Shown here: positions 44,638-54,402 of the stretch, in pieces
Position numbering within the stretch: the first letter of the stretch is position 1
How the letters are laid out: the number at the start of each line of letters is the position of its first letter
Assembly (NCBI RefSeq): GCF_000428065.1
Contig: NZ_ATZF01000012.1
Coordinates: 1 to 64,000, forward strand
From: Shimazuella kribbensis DSM 45090
Lineage (GTDB): Bacteria > Bacillota > Bacilli > Thermoactinomycetales > Thermoactinomycetaceae
Length of the DNA: 64,000 nucleotides
Direction: 5' to 3'
Position numbers and translations under genes: made by a program
The notes under the pieces: model-generated
The model's input: only the letters and a program-made list of their open reading frames with translations
The model's database searches: none
What the model was told of the DNA's origin: nothing

Positions 44638-45666
44638 CTAATCCTCTTGCCGCAAATACCTGCGATCTTTTAAAAATAACCTCCAAAATACATAGAACCC
44701 TGGAACCAACACTGCTAGCCCAACCACATAAACCCAAAATAGCGCACGGAAAGTAACCTCACCTGTAAATCCCGTGGTAATGGTCATATAGGGATAAACG
44801 ATATACGGCATGTGAGCCGAAGCATAAGCATAGCTTGCGATAACGTATTGAACTACAATCATAAGAACCGCTACACGTGGTTTTCCAATGCTATCGTTTT
44901 TAGCATCCGGCCACCAAAGAGAACTATAACCAACAAGATAAAATACGATGGAGAGTATAAACCATTCTCCTTGTTCCTTGAGATTATCAATAAGCCACTG
45001 TGATTCTGGTTCCAATACGAGTAGGGTCAAAATTGCAGAAACTAGCGTTGCAGGACCTACTATTTTTGCATTTCGCCGATAAATGCGATAGGTTCCCTCT
45101 TTTCCCGCTTCTCTCGCATAATCAGCTAGAAAAAGCGAGGAAAGAAATAGCTCCGATGTCAGCCCAAACAACATGTAGTAATAAGTAGAAATACTCGTCA
45201 ACCATTTCATCGTAAGCAGTGTTTCTACACCGTTTCTCATCGCAATAAAAGGCCCTTGCGTAACTGGAAGCGCACTAATTAATAGAATAGGAATAAAAAA
45301 ACCTGCAATGCCAGAAATGATACGCAATGTTTGCTGATAGCTCTGTACCGAATAAGCAAACACCATGAAAGCACTTCGCAGACTAATTAAAATCAACACG
45401 ATACTTACAGGTACCAGCAGAACCGTACCTAAAGTAAATCCTGCTTTTGGGAAAAAACTGACAAAAGAAACAACTAATAAAACCAAAAAAGTGTTGGTTA
45501 CTTCCCAAGTTGGAGACAAAAATCGATTGGCGATGACGCCTGCTTCCGTATGCCTTCGTAAATAAAACATCGACCAAAAGCTAGAACCAAAATCAATCGC
45601 CCCAAAGATCGCATATAGAAAGAGAAAAATTCCTACAATAAAACTAGCGATAACTTCAGGTAACAT
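44638..45666 (-). CDS. cydB: Cytochrome bd oxidase subunit II
   Basis: A 342-residue membrane protein with about 8 or 9 spans, subunit II of a cytochrome bd-type quinol oxidase. FLFLYAIFGAIDFGSSFWSMFYL near the start and LSPTWEVTNTFLVLLVVSFVSFFP, split here from the family's WEV.N.WL motif, are typical. Its start overlaps the cydA stop by 11 bases, which gives translational coupling. No cydCD genes follow. It resembles the YthB-type second bd oxidase of Bacillus. Confidence 0.88.
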   Translation of the reverse strand: MLPEVIASFIVGIFLFLYAIFGAIDFGSSFWSMFYLRRHTEAGVIANRFLSPTWEVTNTFLVLLVVSFVSFFPKAGFTLGTVLLVPVSIVLILISLRSAFMVFAYSVQSYQQTLRIISGIAGFFIPILLISALPVTQGPFIAMRNGVETLLTMKWLTSISTYYYMLFGLTSELFLSSLFLADYAREAGKEGTYRIYRRNAKIVGPATLVSAILTLLVLEPESQWLIDNLKEQGEWFILSIVFYLVGYSSLWWPDAKNDSIGKPRVAVLMIVVQYVIASYAYASAHMPYIVYPYMTITTGFTGEVTFRALFWVYVVGLAVLVPGFYVFWRLFLKDRRYLRQED

Positions 45667-47014
45667 CTATATCACCTCGTTTCGCCAATTCTTGATGAAG
45701 TGGATTTCGTTTGAAATAAACTTGCATCACTACTACAACCAATACACTGAGTAAAATATAGAGCAAACCAAACAAGACAAATAAATTTCCTACATGAGCT
45801 GCTTTGGTGGCTGCTTCTGCTGTGCGTTGAAATCCATAAATCGTCCAAGGCTGTCGCCCACTACAACTGAAAATCCAACCAAACTCGATCCCTAGCATTG
45901 CTAAAGGACCCGAAAACACCAAAAACCACACCAACCATTTGGGAAACGCAAGTTGTCGTTTATGATGAAAAAACCACCAATAAACTAAGGAAAAAAACGA
46001 AAGAGCCAACAAAAACATTCCAATACCAACCATTACATTAAACAAAGAATGAACATAAAAAGGTGGCCATGTTTCTTCTGGAAACTCATATAAACCTTTT
46101 ACTTCTGTACTCGGCCAATTTCCCGCCAAAATACTAAGCGCATAAGGAATTTCTATTCCATACTTTACTTCATGTGTTTTGGGGTCTGTATACCCACCAA
46201 TCGATAAAGGAGCATATCTTTGCGTCTCAAATAGACCTTCGGCTGCTGCTAGTTTTTCTGGAGAATGTTCATGCAGACCTTGTGCTGAACCATGTCCGGA
46301 AAATCCTGTGATCGCACTCATTAAAAATCCAACAATTAAAGAGACAAGCAAACTTTTCCGATGGAATGATAGTTCTTTTCGGTCTGGTGTAGGTGTCTTC
46401 AAATACCGATATGCAGACACAGAGGCTATAGCAAATGCACCAGCCATAAAAGCACTGATAGAGACATGAAAGGCTGCCCAACCATAACTCGGATTAAAAA
46501 AAGCTGCCCATGTATTTACATTTTTGATTGTTCCATCCGCATACATATCAAAACCTGTTGGTGTGTTCATCCACGTATTGGCAGAAGTAATGAGCACAGC
46601 AGATGCTGTTGCCCCCAGACAGACAAAAAAGACCGACAAAACCCGCATTTTCCCTGACAAACGATCTGCCGCATACACATAGATGGACATAAACAAAGCT
46701 TCTAAGAAAAAGGCAAAAATCTCAATCTGAAAAGGAACGGAGATCACTTGACCGACAATTTTCATAAAGCCAGGCCATAACAAAGTGAGCTGTACAGCAA
46801 CAATGGTTCCACTGGGTATCCCAACTCCCAATAAAATCGCAAATGTCTTTGTCCATCGTTTTGCCATCAGCTCGTAATCTTTGTCTTTCGTTCGCTGATA
46901 AATAATCTCACTTACTAAAATCATAAAAGAGATGCCTACTGCTAGTGTGGCAAAAATAATATGAAAGGCCAAAGACGTGCCAAAAAAAGCTCTTGTGAGT
47001 GTCGTTTGATCCAT
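45656..47014 (-). CDS. cydA: Cytochrome bd oxidase subunit I
   Basis: A 452-residue subunit that carries the hemes and the quinol site. The heme ligand of the N-terminal part is H18 (SLAFHIIFATL), a second histidine is in YGWAAFHVSISAFM, and WIFSCSGRQPWTIYGFQRT is the family's GRQPW block. The Q-loop is short, as in the YthA/CioA type. It reduces oxygen to water in the membrane and is often important at low oxygen. First gene of cydAB. Confidence 0.92.
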   Translation of the reverse strand: MDQTTLTRAFFGTSLAFHIIFATLAVGISFMILVSEIIYQRTKDKDYELMAKRWTKTFAILLGVGIPSGTIVAVQLTLLWPGFMKIVGQVISVPFQIEIFAFFLEALFMSIYVYAADRLSGKMRVLSVFFVCLGATASAVLITSANTWMNTPTGFDMYADGTIKNVNTWAAFFNPSYGWAAFHVSISAFMAGAFAIASVSAYRYLKTPTPDRKELSFHRKSLLVSLIVGFLMSAITGFSGHGSAQGLHEHSPEKLAAAEGLFETQRYAPLSIGGYTDPKTHEVKYGIEIPYALSILAGNWPSTEVKGLYEFPEETWPPFYVHSLFNVMVGIGMFLLALSFFSLVYWWFFHHKRQLAFPKWLVWFLVFSGPLAMLGIEFGWIFSCSGRQPWTIYGFQRTAEAATKAAHVGNLFVLFGLLYILLSVLVVVVMQVYFKRNPLHQELAKRGDIDVT

Positions 47015-47100
47015 TTTCCGACCCTTTCAAAAACGTATTTGGCTTCATTCTTTCCTACTCGGCTCTCTTTTATGAGAAATATTGGTAAATATAATGATCA

Positions 47101-48078
47101 CTATTGAAAATATACCAACTCCATTACCGCCTGCACTACTTTCTTTACACTAGGCAAATAAGCATGTTCCAAGGCAAATAATGGATATGGTACATCATAT
47201 CCAGCCACTCGTTTAATTGGTGCTTCTAGTGAATCTATTACTTCTTCTGAGAGACGTGCGGCAATTTCCGCTCCTACTCCGCAAGTACGAGGTGCTTCAT
47301 GTACGATAACTACTCGTCCTGTTTTCTTTGCAGAAGCAAATAGCGTTTCTTCATCAATCGGGGAAAGGGACTGTAAATCAATCACATCTGCTGTGATATC
47401 TTGCTCCATCAACAATCGACTTGCTTCTAATAAAAGCGGAATCATGGCACCCCATCCAATCAAGGTAACATCTTCCCCCTGACTGACCACCGTAGCTTTA
47501 TCGATTGAAAGTGTATAATAATCAGAAGGTACTTCCTCTTTTTGTGTACGATACAAGCGAAGCGGTTCTAAAAATAATACCGGATCAGGACTTGCGACAG
47601 CACCCAACAACAAACCTTTTGCAGTATAAGGTGAGGAAGGAACAACGACACGAAGACCTGGAGTGTGTACAAAATAGGCTTCTGTAGAATCAGAGTGAAG
47701 TTCAGGAGCCCCAATTCCTCCTCCATAGGGAGCCCGAATTACCATAGAGGTAGAGAAAACACCTTGAGAACGCAAGCGCATTCGTGCCACATGAGAAACG
47801 ATTTGCTCAAATGCCGGGGTGATAAAACTAAGAAATTGAATCTCTATTATGGGTTTAAAACCACCCATTGCCAGTCCTAACGCAGAACCAACTATCCCTG
47901 CTTCTGATAAAGGAGTATCGATCACGCGTTCACTGCCAAATTGCTCCCAAAGTCCTTCTGTAGCACGAAAAACACCCCCATTTTTGCCGATATCTTCTCC
48001 TAAAAGCAACACGTTTTTATCTATCTCTAAAGCAACACGCTGTGCATCAGCAATGGATTGAACCATGGTTAACATCAT
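47101..48078 (-). CDS. 2-oxoacid dehydrogenase E1 component, beta subunit
   Basis: A 325-residue beta subunit of a thiamine-diphosphate-dependent pyruvate or branched-chain 2-oxoacid dehydrogenase. LLLGEDIGKNGGVFRAT, RVIDTPLSEAGIVGSALGLA and RAPYGGGIGAPELHSDS, shortened here, are diagnostic, with H in the last block. Its start overlaps the alpha-subunit gene by 32 bases. No E2 or E3 gene follows before the intergenic space, so it must share these subunits with another complex. Pyruvate versus branched-chain substrate is not decided. Confidence 0.88.
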   Translation of the reverse strand: MMLTMVQSIADAQRVALEIDKNVLLLGEDIGKNGGVFRATEGLWEQFGSERVIDTPLSEAGIVGSALGLAMGGFKPIIEIQFLSFITPAFEQIVSHVARMRLRSQGVFSTSMVIRAPYGGGIGAPELHSDSTEAYFVHTPGLRVVVPSSPYTAKGLLLGAVASPDPVLFLEPLRLYRTQKEEVPSDYYTLSIDKATVVSQGEDVTLIGWGAMIPLLLEASRLLMEQDITADVIDLQSLSPIDEETLFASAKKTGRVVIVHEAPRTCGVGAEIAARLSEEVIDSLEAPIKRVAGYDVPYPLFALEHAYLPSVKKVVQAVMELVYFQ

Positions 48079-49096
48079 TGGCTGCCTCCTCTTGTTGCTT
48101 TTTCAACCAATCTGGGATCTGATGATAAACATGAGTAAATAAACTTGATGGGTTAGGATGAGATTTCTCCACTTCTCTCATTGTTCGATCCAATTCCTTT
48201 GCAACTTGCTGATCTTGTTTTTCTATTTGATCCTCATCCAACAATCCTTCCTTTAAACATAACTGTTCATAACGATACAAAGGATCACGGTTTAACCAAA
48301 TACGAACCTCACCTTCTGGTCGATAGCGACTTGCATCGTCTGCGGTAGTATGCGCTCCTGTCCGATACGTAACTGCTTCAATCAAGGCAGGTTTCCGCTT
48401 ACTTTTCGCTGTTTTGACCACATGATAAACGGCCAACACATCGTTCCCATCTACTTGATAAGCATTTATTCCATAGGCGGAAGCTTTTTCGACTACCGTT
48501 TTCGTAGCAGATTGCTCTGCAAACGGAACACTAATCGCATAACCATTGTTTTGGCAAAAGAAAAGAACAGGCAGATCAAAAATGCTAGCAAAATTTAAAG
48601 CCTCATGAAAATCTCCTTCTGAAGTAGCTCCATCCCCAAAATAAGCTATTGCTATACCTGTCTCTTTTTTCTTTTTTATGGACCACGCAGCACCAACCGC
48701 ATGTGGTAGCTGTGTGGCAATCGGAACGGTTGGAGGTACATAGCGATATCCTATCGGAGGTTTACAACCTTCAATTCTTCCAGACCAATATTGAATGATG
48801 GAAGTAGTAGAAATTCCAAAAGTAAAAGCCACACCCTGTTCGCGATAACTCGGAAATACCCAATCTTTTTTATCTAAAGCGTAAGCGCTTCCTACCTGCG
48901 CTGCCTCTTGCCCTTCTACCGGAGCATAAGTACCAATTTTCCCTTGGCGTTGCCACAACACCATTCTCCGATCCAACATTCTTACAGAACGGAGAAAGAA
49001 AAGAAGATCTAACTTCTCATTTATGGAAAGCGTCCGCCAAAAAGAAGATCCTGCATCGGTCAAAGTCCCACATGGCAATAAATGGTTAATTAACAT
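48047..49096 (-). CDS. 2-oxoacid dehydrogenase E1 component, alpha subunit
   Basis: A 349-residue alpha subunit. The thiamine diphosphate motif is GDGATSEGDFHEALNFASIFDLPVLFFCQNN in shortened form GDGATSEGD...NN; YRTGAHTTADDASRYR is the phosphorylation-loop region. QGKIGTYAPVEGQEAAQVG is typical of PdhA/BkdA. First gene of the two-gene E1 operon. An AT-rich 180-bp spacer separates it from the AbrB-like gene. Confidence 0.88.
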   Translation of the reverse strand: MLINHLLPCGTLTDAGSSFWRTLSINEKLDLLFFLRSVRMLDRRMVLWQRQGKIGTYAPVEGQEAAQVGSAYALDKKDWVFPSYREQGVAFTFGISTTSIIQYWSGRIEGCKPPIGYRYVPPTVPIATQLPHAVGAAWSIKKKKETGIAIAYFGDGATSEGDFHEALNFASIFDLPVLFFCQNNGYAISVPFAEQSATKTVVEKASAYGINAYQVDGNDVLAVYHVVKTAKSKRKPALIEAVTYRTGAHTTADDASRYRPEGEVRIWLNRDPLYRYEQLCLKEGLLDEDQIEKQDQQVAKELDRTMREVEKSHPNPSSLFTHVYHQIPDWLKKQQEEAANDVNHGSIHC

Positions 49097-49255
49097 AATG
49101 CCACCCCGTCTATTTATTGTCTAATTAGTTTATTCAGGAATGAGTTAGGCGTTCGCCTTTTAGGGAAATTGGTTTATTTCCTGATTTTAAGAGTATAAAG
49201 AAGTTATTTAGAATTCTATATTTTGATTAAATTAAATTATATTTTTCGTTTGCAA

Positions 49256-49284
49256 ACAAAAAATAGCCGGATAAACCGGCTATT
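49256..49284 (-). terminator. Rho-independent terminator of the AbrB-like gene
   Basis: On the minus strand AATAGCCGG pairs with CCGGCTATT and a T-run follows. Confidence 0.85.
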
Positions 49285-49540
49285 CTGTTGGTGATGTTGC
49301 ATATTTAGATGTTTCATTTACACAATCTTCGCAGATTATTTTTTCACGGAAATAAAAAAGTTGTTCAATGCTGCCACAGATCACACAGCTAGGATTGTAG
49401 CGTTTCAGTACAATATGAGTTTCATCAACAAATATCTCAACACCATCTTGTGGTTGGATATTTAATTTTTCTCTTAATTCTTTTGGTAATACTATTCTAC
49501 CTAAATGATCAACTTTTCGTATGATGCCAATGCCGTTCAT
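49280..49540 (-). CDS. AbrB-family regulator with CxxC pairs
   Basis: An 86-residue DNA-binding protein. The swapped-hairpin domain occupies residues 1-50: GIIRKVDHLGRIVLPKELRE, then KLNIQPQDGVEIFVDETHIVLKRY, like AbrB/Abh. The C-terminal part differs from AbrB: CVICG and CEDC form two CxxC pairs that could bind zinc. It may be a transition-state regulator. It stands alone, with GGGGATG before the start. Confidence 0.88.
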   Translation of the reverse strand: MNGIGIIRKVDHLGRIVLPKELREKLNIQPQDGVEIFVDETHIVLKRYNPSCVICGSIEQLFYFREKIICEDCVNETSKYATSPTE

Positions 49541-49640
49541 GATTCATCCCCTTTGCTTTATTTAATTATGCAAACATTGCCATCCGTTCTATCATACCAA
49601 ATTTTGCGAAGTTAGAAATAAGGCAATCTGGGGACAAATC

Positions 49641-49679
49641 AAAAAAGCCATCGATTTTCTTCATCAATTGGCTTTTTTG
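49641..49679 (-). terminator. Terminator of the acyl-CoA synthetase gene
   Basis: AAAAAAGCCA/TGGCTTTTTT with further ATCGATT/AATTGAT pairing inside. Confidence 0.8.
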
Positions 49680-49722
49680 ATATGTTTAACGTCTATTTTT
49701 TATTATTTTCAAAAATAGAATT

Positions 49723-51675
49723 TCAAATGGATTTGAGAGACCGTTTTATTGCTTCTACTCCTTTTGAATTTTCCAATGAAGCATATTCTCCAAGTCCCTC
49801 ACCTAAATAAACCGACTTCACAACACCTCGTAGTATCTTTCCATTTTTACTCTTAGGCAAATCAGAAACAACCAAAACCGCTTTTGGACGAAAAACTTTG
49901 CCCATTTTATCTGCTACAAAGTCAGCAAGTTCAATCTCTAACTTAACTGAATCTTGTATATCTGAAATATGATGCAAGATCACAAAACAAATAACGGATT
50001 CACCCTTCTCTGGATGAGGTACTCCTATCGCACATGCTTCCAACACAGCATGATGTCGAATTAAAATGGATTCCAGCTCAGCAGGACCTAATCTAGCGCC
50101 ACCTATTTTAATCGTGTCATCTGACCGGCCATGCGTGAACCATTGCCCATCTTCTCGGCTTACCCAATCCCCATGTACCCAAATATCTTTCCATCTTCCC
50201 CAATAGCTCTGCAAGTACCTATCTTTGTTATTCCAAATCCCTCTCGTCATTCCTACCCAAGGTTGTCGGATAACCAACTCACCAATCGTCTGATCAATAG
50301 AGTTACCCGATGGATCAAATACATCTACTTCCATGCCTGGCAGTACACTATTAAATCCACAAGGCACTTGAGGCTTAATAAGAACATTCGCGAGAATCCC
50401 TCCAGAGATCTCTGTTCCTCCTGCGAAATTAAAGATAGGAACTTGTTTTTTTCCTACTTGTTCAAAAAGCCACAACCAAGAGTCTTCCGTCCATGGTTCG
50501 CCTGTAGAACCAAAAACACGTAAGGAACTAATATCATAAGTAGTAATCCAAGACTCTCCATGTTTCATCAAAGAACGAACAATAGTGGGAGAAACACCCA
50601 GATGACTAACACCATATTTCTCAACAATAGACCAAAGCCGATCTGGTGTAGGATAATCAGGAGTACCTTCATACAATAGCATGGTGCTGCCATTCATCAA
50701 CGCGCCAAACACCATCCAAGGTCCCATCATCCAACCCATATCAGTAGACCAAAATAAGATGTCGCCTACTCCCACATTCATTGCGTAACCAGCATCAAAT
50801 CCTGCCTTGATTGGAAAACCAGCATGTGTATGTACTGTTCCTTTTGGTTTACTTGTTGTACCAGAAGTATACAAAATCATAAATGGGTCATCTGCATGTG
50901 TCAAATGAGGAACCGCAGGTGGAAGCTGATCTACTGGTGTATCCCAAAAAATATCTTTGTCTTCGTTTTTCTCGATGTAACATCCAAGTTTCTTGACTAC
51001 AATCACTTTTTCTATCGTAGTATTCTCAATTGCTTTATCTGCTTCTTCTTTCATATGTATTAATTTTCCCCGTCGCCAAAATCCATCAGCTGTAATCACT
51101 ATTTTTGCACCGCTATCTTTGATGCGATACTGGAGCGCGACGGATTTATACCCTGAAAAACAAGGAACAGCGATCGCACCAATACGAGCAATAGCCAATA
51201 AAGAAATCACATTTTCTGCAATCATTGGTAAATAAATCATGACCCTATCCGATGGTTCGACGCCCAATTGGAGTAAAAGCTTAGCAAAACGATTTACTTC
51301 ATACCATAAGTCTCGATATGTATATTTAATAGATTTTCCATCTTCGCCTTCCCAAATAAGAGCAAGTTGATTTCTCATTTGAGGATTTTCAACATATACA
51401 TCTAAGCAATTTAAGGTAACATTTATTTCGCCTTCCACAAACCAACGCGGAAAAGCATTTCCTTCATCCAATTGAAGTACTTGCCTATAAGGTTTGTTCC
51501 ATACCATATTCATATCTTCAACTACATCACCCCAAAATCGAGATACGTCTCTGGTCGAATATTGATAAAAATCATCCCAATTATCAAAGCCTAATTTTTT
51601 CATAAAAGCATACAGTCTACTAAGTTCTATCTGTTCTTGTGTAGGAATCCAAACAGATTGTTTCATCGCAATCAT
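49723..51675 (-). CDS. Acetyl/acyl-CoA synthetase (AMP-forming)
   Basis: A 650-residue ANL-family enzyme close in length and plan to acetyl- or acetoacetyl-CoA synthetases. The N-terminal cap region WDDFYQYSTRDVSRFWGDVV is followed by phosphate loop YTSGTTSKPKGTVHTHAGF, then FNFAGGTEISGG, the hinge HGRSDDTIKIGGARLGPAELES, and catalytic lysine in PKSKNGKILRG, a known acetylation site in Acs. Substrate is not decided. The start at 51675 lies 4 bases after AAGGGG; an ATG three codons later is possible. Confidence 0.85.
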   Translation of the reverse strand: MIAMKQSVWIPTQEQIELSRLYAFMKKLGFDNWDDFYQYSTRDVSRFWGDVVEDMNMVWNKPYRQVLQLDEGNAFPRWFVEGEINVTLNCLDVYVENPQMRNQLALIWEGEDGKSIKYTYRDLWYEVNRFAKLLLQLGVEPSDRVMIYLPMIAENVISLLAIARIGAIAVPCFSGYKSVALQYRIKDSGAKIVITADGFWRRGKLIHMKEEADKAIENTTIEKVIVVKKLGCYIEKNEDKDIFWDTPVDQLPPAVPHLTHADDPFMILYTSGTTSKPKGTVHTHAGFPIKAGFDAGYAMNVGVGDILFWSTDMGWMMGPWMVFGALMNGSTMLLYEGTPDYPTPDRLWSIVEKYGVSHLGVSPTIVRSLMKHGESWITTYDISSLRVFGSTGEPWTEDSWLWLFEQVGKKQVPIFNFAGGTEISGGILANVLIKPQVPCGFNSVLPGMEVDVFDPSGNSIDQTIGELVIRQPWVGMTRGIWNNKDRYLQSYWGRWKDIWVHGDWVSREDGQWFTHGRSDDTIKIGGARLGPAELESILIRHHAVLEACAIGVPHPEKGESVICFVILHHISDIQDSVKLEIELADFVADKMGKVFRPKAVLVVSDLPKSKNGKILRGVVKSVYLGEGLGEYASLENSKGVEAIKRSLKSI

Positions 51676-51900
51676 GACACCCCTTAAAATGACTAAAAAA
51701 AGTATTGCATTTCTTATTATTCCGTTAATGTAATACTGAATGATACAAATAAATATTCCTTTCTACTACTCTATCAAATACTATGAATTTTACCTAATGC
51801 ACATTTCTATTGCTAAAATATATAGCATGACAAGGGGTAGATTTGGCATAATAGAGAAGATATTTCTACTATTAATGCTTATCCATTAAGGAGAAGAACC

Positions 51901-52626
51901 ATGGAGCAAAAATACTTGAAACGAACGATAAAAAAAGAAAGTTTGCAGAGTACGAATCTCGGAACAGAAAAAAAAGCATTGGTCTATCTTCCACCAGAAT
52001 TTGATACAAATCAGAAATATCCTGCTTTGTTTCTTCATGATGGTGATGATTACTTTTCCTTAGGTAGAATCGCGACACAAGCAAACCAACTCATCTATGA
52101 AGAAAAAATAAAACCTATTATTATGGTTGCCATTCCAGTAGAAAAGAAACTCCGTTCCAGTGAGTATTCTCCTATTGGAGATCGTAATGAAGCACATCTT
52201 TCCTTTATGACAGAAGAATTGCTGCCATTTGTACAAGAAAGATATCCTCTAAATGAAAAAGAATTGGTCGTGGGAGGTTCCTCTCTAGGTGGTACAGCCG
52301 CTCTACACATGGCACTCCAACATCCGGATATTTGGAGTCGTGTATTAGCACAATCTGGAGCATTTCTAGCCCAAACAACTTCTGCTCTTCAAACTCACCA
52401 ATCGTTGAACTGGCTTTCTATCTACCAATCTATCGGTTTGCAAGAAACCAATGTTTCTACTCATGTGGGAGAGATCGACCTAGTGGAAATAAATCAAAAA
52501 GTACATGTCGAACTCCACTCCAAAGGCGCAAATGTCCACTACGTAGAACAAGATGGGGATCATACTTGGGGACTATGGCAAAAACAACTCCCTACTGCGC
52601 TTCAATTTTTCTTTCCTTACGAATAA
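51901..52626 (+). CDS. Esterase D/enterochelin-esterase-like hydrolase
   Basis: A 241-residue alpha/beta hydrolase of the putative esterase (Fes/IroE-like) family. VYLPPEFDTNQKYPALFLHDGDD is the entry block, the nucleophile is S128 in VGGSSLGG, the acid is probably in the VGEIDLVE region, and the histidine is in DGDHTWGLW. It is cytoplasmic, with no signal peptide. It may hydrolyse siderophore lactones like Bacillus BesA-type proteins, but no siderophore genes are nearby. AAGGAGAAG precedes the start. Confidence 0.8.
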   Translation: MEQKYLKRTIKKESLQSTNLGTEKKALVYLPPEFDTNQKYPALFLHDGDDYFSLGRIATQANQLIYEEKIKPIIMVAIPVEKKLRSSEYSPIGDRNEAHLSFMTEELLPFVQERYPLNEKELVVGGSSLGGTAALHMALQHPDIWSRVLAQSGAFLAQTTSALQTHQSLNWLSIYQSIGLQETNVSTHVGEIDLVEINQKVHVELHSKGANVHYVEQDGDHTWGLWQKQLPTALQFFFPYE

Positions 52627-52627
52627 C

Positions 52628-52669
52628 AAAAAGGACTAGATTCTCTACTTGAGATATCTAGTCCTTTTT
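52628..52669 (+). terminator. Rho-independent terminator
   Basis: AAAAAGGACTAGAT pairs with ATCTAGTCCTTTTT. A degraded near-copy lies at 54716-54757. Confidence 0.9.
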
Positions 52670-53035
52670 ATCAACTACTTTGCGATGGGTTATGGATCAA
52701 ATATGGTTTATGTAACCAAATTACTGAATTACCTCAGGCACTTACCTTTTTCTTTTTTCAGTTGTGCCTATCCCAACATGTTCTTCCATGAAGAAGCAAT
52801 GGCTATTTTGAGATAAACCCAAAAGATATACGATTAATAAATAATAATCACTTATTAATCAAGTAAAATATTATAATTCTGTTTAATATATGGTAAACAG
52901 AAAATAATACCCTAAAAAAGAATAATTATGACAAGAAAAGGGGAAATTTTTAATCCTATTTTTACCCTTTTTCTATTTATTCACATCCTTAAAATAAAAA
53001 GTGTATCAAATATTTATTACTGGAGGTTATTGTTA
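52670..53035. other. AT-rich intergenic region
   Basis: No gene seen. A frame open from 52928 leads into the YjgB-like gene but lacks a ribosome site. The DNA near 52830-52915 is extremely AT-rich and probably holds the promoter of that gene. Confidence 0.5.
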
Positions 53036-53542
53036 ATGAACAAAACCATAAAAACAATTGTCGCTACTACCTTTACTGTTGGAACATTACTAGCCGGTTT
53101 TTCGCAAATCGGTCTTGTTGATGCTTCCCCTATTGTTCCAACACAGCAATCAACTACACAACAACAAAATCATCAAAAACTAATTAAAGAAACAAAACAA
53201 TTGGCTGTCGAAGGAAAAGTTATCAATAGTGAATCTTTTGGTCTTGATTCATCTCGTGATGCAATCGTGAAAAAATGGGGAAAACCTGATCCAGATTCCG
53301 ATGCACAAACGCTTTTCTATACAAAAAGACAAATCGTTTTTGAATTACAAAAAAATAAAGTAAAAACGGTTGATAGTATGGATAAAAGATTCGAAAATAT
53401 CACAGAAAAAGAAATTAAACAAGCATTAGGAAAACCAAATGATGTGAAACGTTATGAAGACGGAACCGAAATGTATTACAAAGCAGGCAAACATACTCTC
53501 TGTTTTGTGCTTGGTAGTGTAGTCGAAGTTGTTGTCTACTAA
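53036..53542 (+). CDS. Secreted YjgB-like protein (DUF4309 type)
   Basis: A 168-residue protein with an N-terminal signal peptide (MNKTIKTIVATTFTVGTLLAG, cleavage near VDASP). The mature part reads EGKVINSESFGLDSSRDAIVKKWGKPD, in two short blocks (INSESFGL and KKWGKPD), then a repeat of the same fold, EIKQALGKPNDVKRYEDG. This twofold arrangement is typical of the YjgB/DUF4309 family of Bacillales. The function is unknown. The start at 53036 is set by TGGAGG. Confidence 0.8.
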   Translation: MNKTIKTIVATTFTVGTLLAGFSQIGLVDASPIVPTQQSTTQQQNHQKLIKETKQLAVEGKVINSESFGLDSSRDAIVKKWGKPDPDSDAQTLFYTKRQIVFELQKNKVKTVDSMDKRFENITEKEIKQALGKPNDVKRYEDGTEMYYKAGKHTLCFVLGSVVEVVVY

Positions 53543-53553
53543 TGAAAATGATG

Positions 53554-53582
53554 AGCGATTCTTTAATAGAATCGCTTTTTTA
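53554..53582 (+). terminator. Rho-independent terminator
   Basis: AGCGATTCT/AGAATCGCT around 5 nt, followed by T6. Confidence 0.9.
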
Positions 53583-53605
53583 ATTAACAGATAGTCAAAA
53601 CCATT

Positions 53606-53775
53606 AATTGTATTTAAGTGAAATCGGTCATATCAGAATCATGTATTTCTGCATGATTTACTACTTTTTCTATTAATGATTGCATCTGTTCAATTAGATG
53701 TTGGACTATTTCACGCCAATAGCAAATGCTTGATAACATTTACATGAAAATATTTATTTCCTAATTCCTCCTCCA
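53606..53775 (-). pseudogene. Degraded partial copy of the gene at 54787-55725
   Basis: About 170 bp match the stretch 54916-55085 of the neighbouring membrane-anchored gene, with the same order of words such as TGTATTTAAGTGAAATCG, CATGTATTTCTGCATG, TGGACTATTTCACGC and AACATTTACATGAAAA. Small insertions and deletions break the frame. The copy is on the same strand as the parent and lies on the far side of the GC-rich gene 54101-54370. Confidence 0.8.
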
Positions 53776-53820
53776 TTGCTATGCTGCAAACAAGCAGAAA
53801 AATTGAGAAAATAGAACAAC

Positions 53821-53858
53821 AAAAAGACTCTCAACGAAAATAAGTAAAGAGTCTTTTT
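53821..53858. terminator. Terminator-like hairpin
   Basis: AAAAAGACTCT pairs with AGAGTCTTTTT around 16 nt. No gene is adjacent; it lies next to the partial gene copy. Confidence 0.75.
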
Positions 53859-54061
53859 GAAAGATAGGGGTGATATGACTATAAAAACTATCCGCATATC
53901 ACGATCATACTTATTCAGTTAATTCCTTCATTTGACTTTCCCTAATTCCAAAGATTCCATTCCTTTGTCATTAGGGATTTAGTGAATTATTTATGTGAAC
54001 GAATGTTATTATCGGTCCCAAACAGCTACTAGAGTAGGTGCTTGGGAGTACACCGCATGTG

Positions 54062-54089
54062 GGTATACCTCTCCCTACAGAGGTTAACC
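54062..54089 (-). terminator. Hairpin after the 89-aa GC-rich gene
   Basis: GGTATACCTCT and AGAGGTTAACC pair except for the two central bases. It lies 12 bases past the stop of the minus-strand gene and has no T-run. Confidence 0.5.
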
Positions 54090-54100
54090 TCGCGAGATGC

Positions 54101-54370
54101 TCAGGCGGCATCGCCGAGCTTCAGGATCTTGGTGATGCCATCGATGACCATGCCGTCCTGAGTCCCCTCCAGAACCGTGCCGTCCTCGAGCACCGTGAGT
54201 TCGTTTTCAGAGCCACGGAAGACCATCCGGTCTTCGAGGATCACCTCGAGGTCATACACATACTTGTAGCGCGTGTCCACCTTGCCGTCGGTGGTCACAT
54301 CGTAGTACAGCCTCTCGTAGACGCCAGGAGAGAACACAGGGGTGTATCGGACGCCGGGAGCAATACGCAT
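54101..54370 (-). CDS. GC-rich protein of unknown function
   Basis: An 89-residue soluble protein beginning MRIAPGVRYTPVFSPGVYER. It has strand-rich acidic repeats: VILEDRMVFRG, ELTVLEDGTVLEG, VIDGITKIL. It might be a phage structural or baseplate-type small protein, but I recognise no family. GGAGG precedes the ATG and a good promoter lies at 54403-54431. GC-rich codons contrast with AT-rich flanks. It is placed between the gene at 54787 and a degraded copy of that gene. Confidence 0.6.
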   Translation of the reverse strand: MRIAPGVRYTPVFSPGVYERLYYDVTTDGKVDTRYKYVYDLEVILEDRMVFRGSENELTVLEDGTVLEGTQDGMVIDGITKILKLGDAA

Positions 54371-54402
54371 GGCAACCTCCGCAGGTAGTTTGAATTACTT
54401 TG

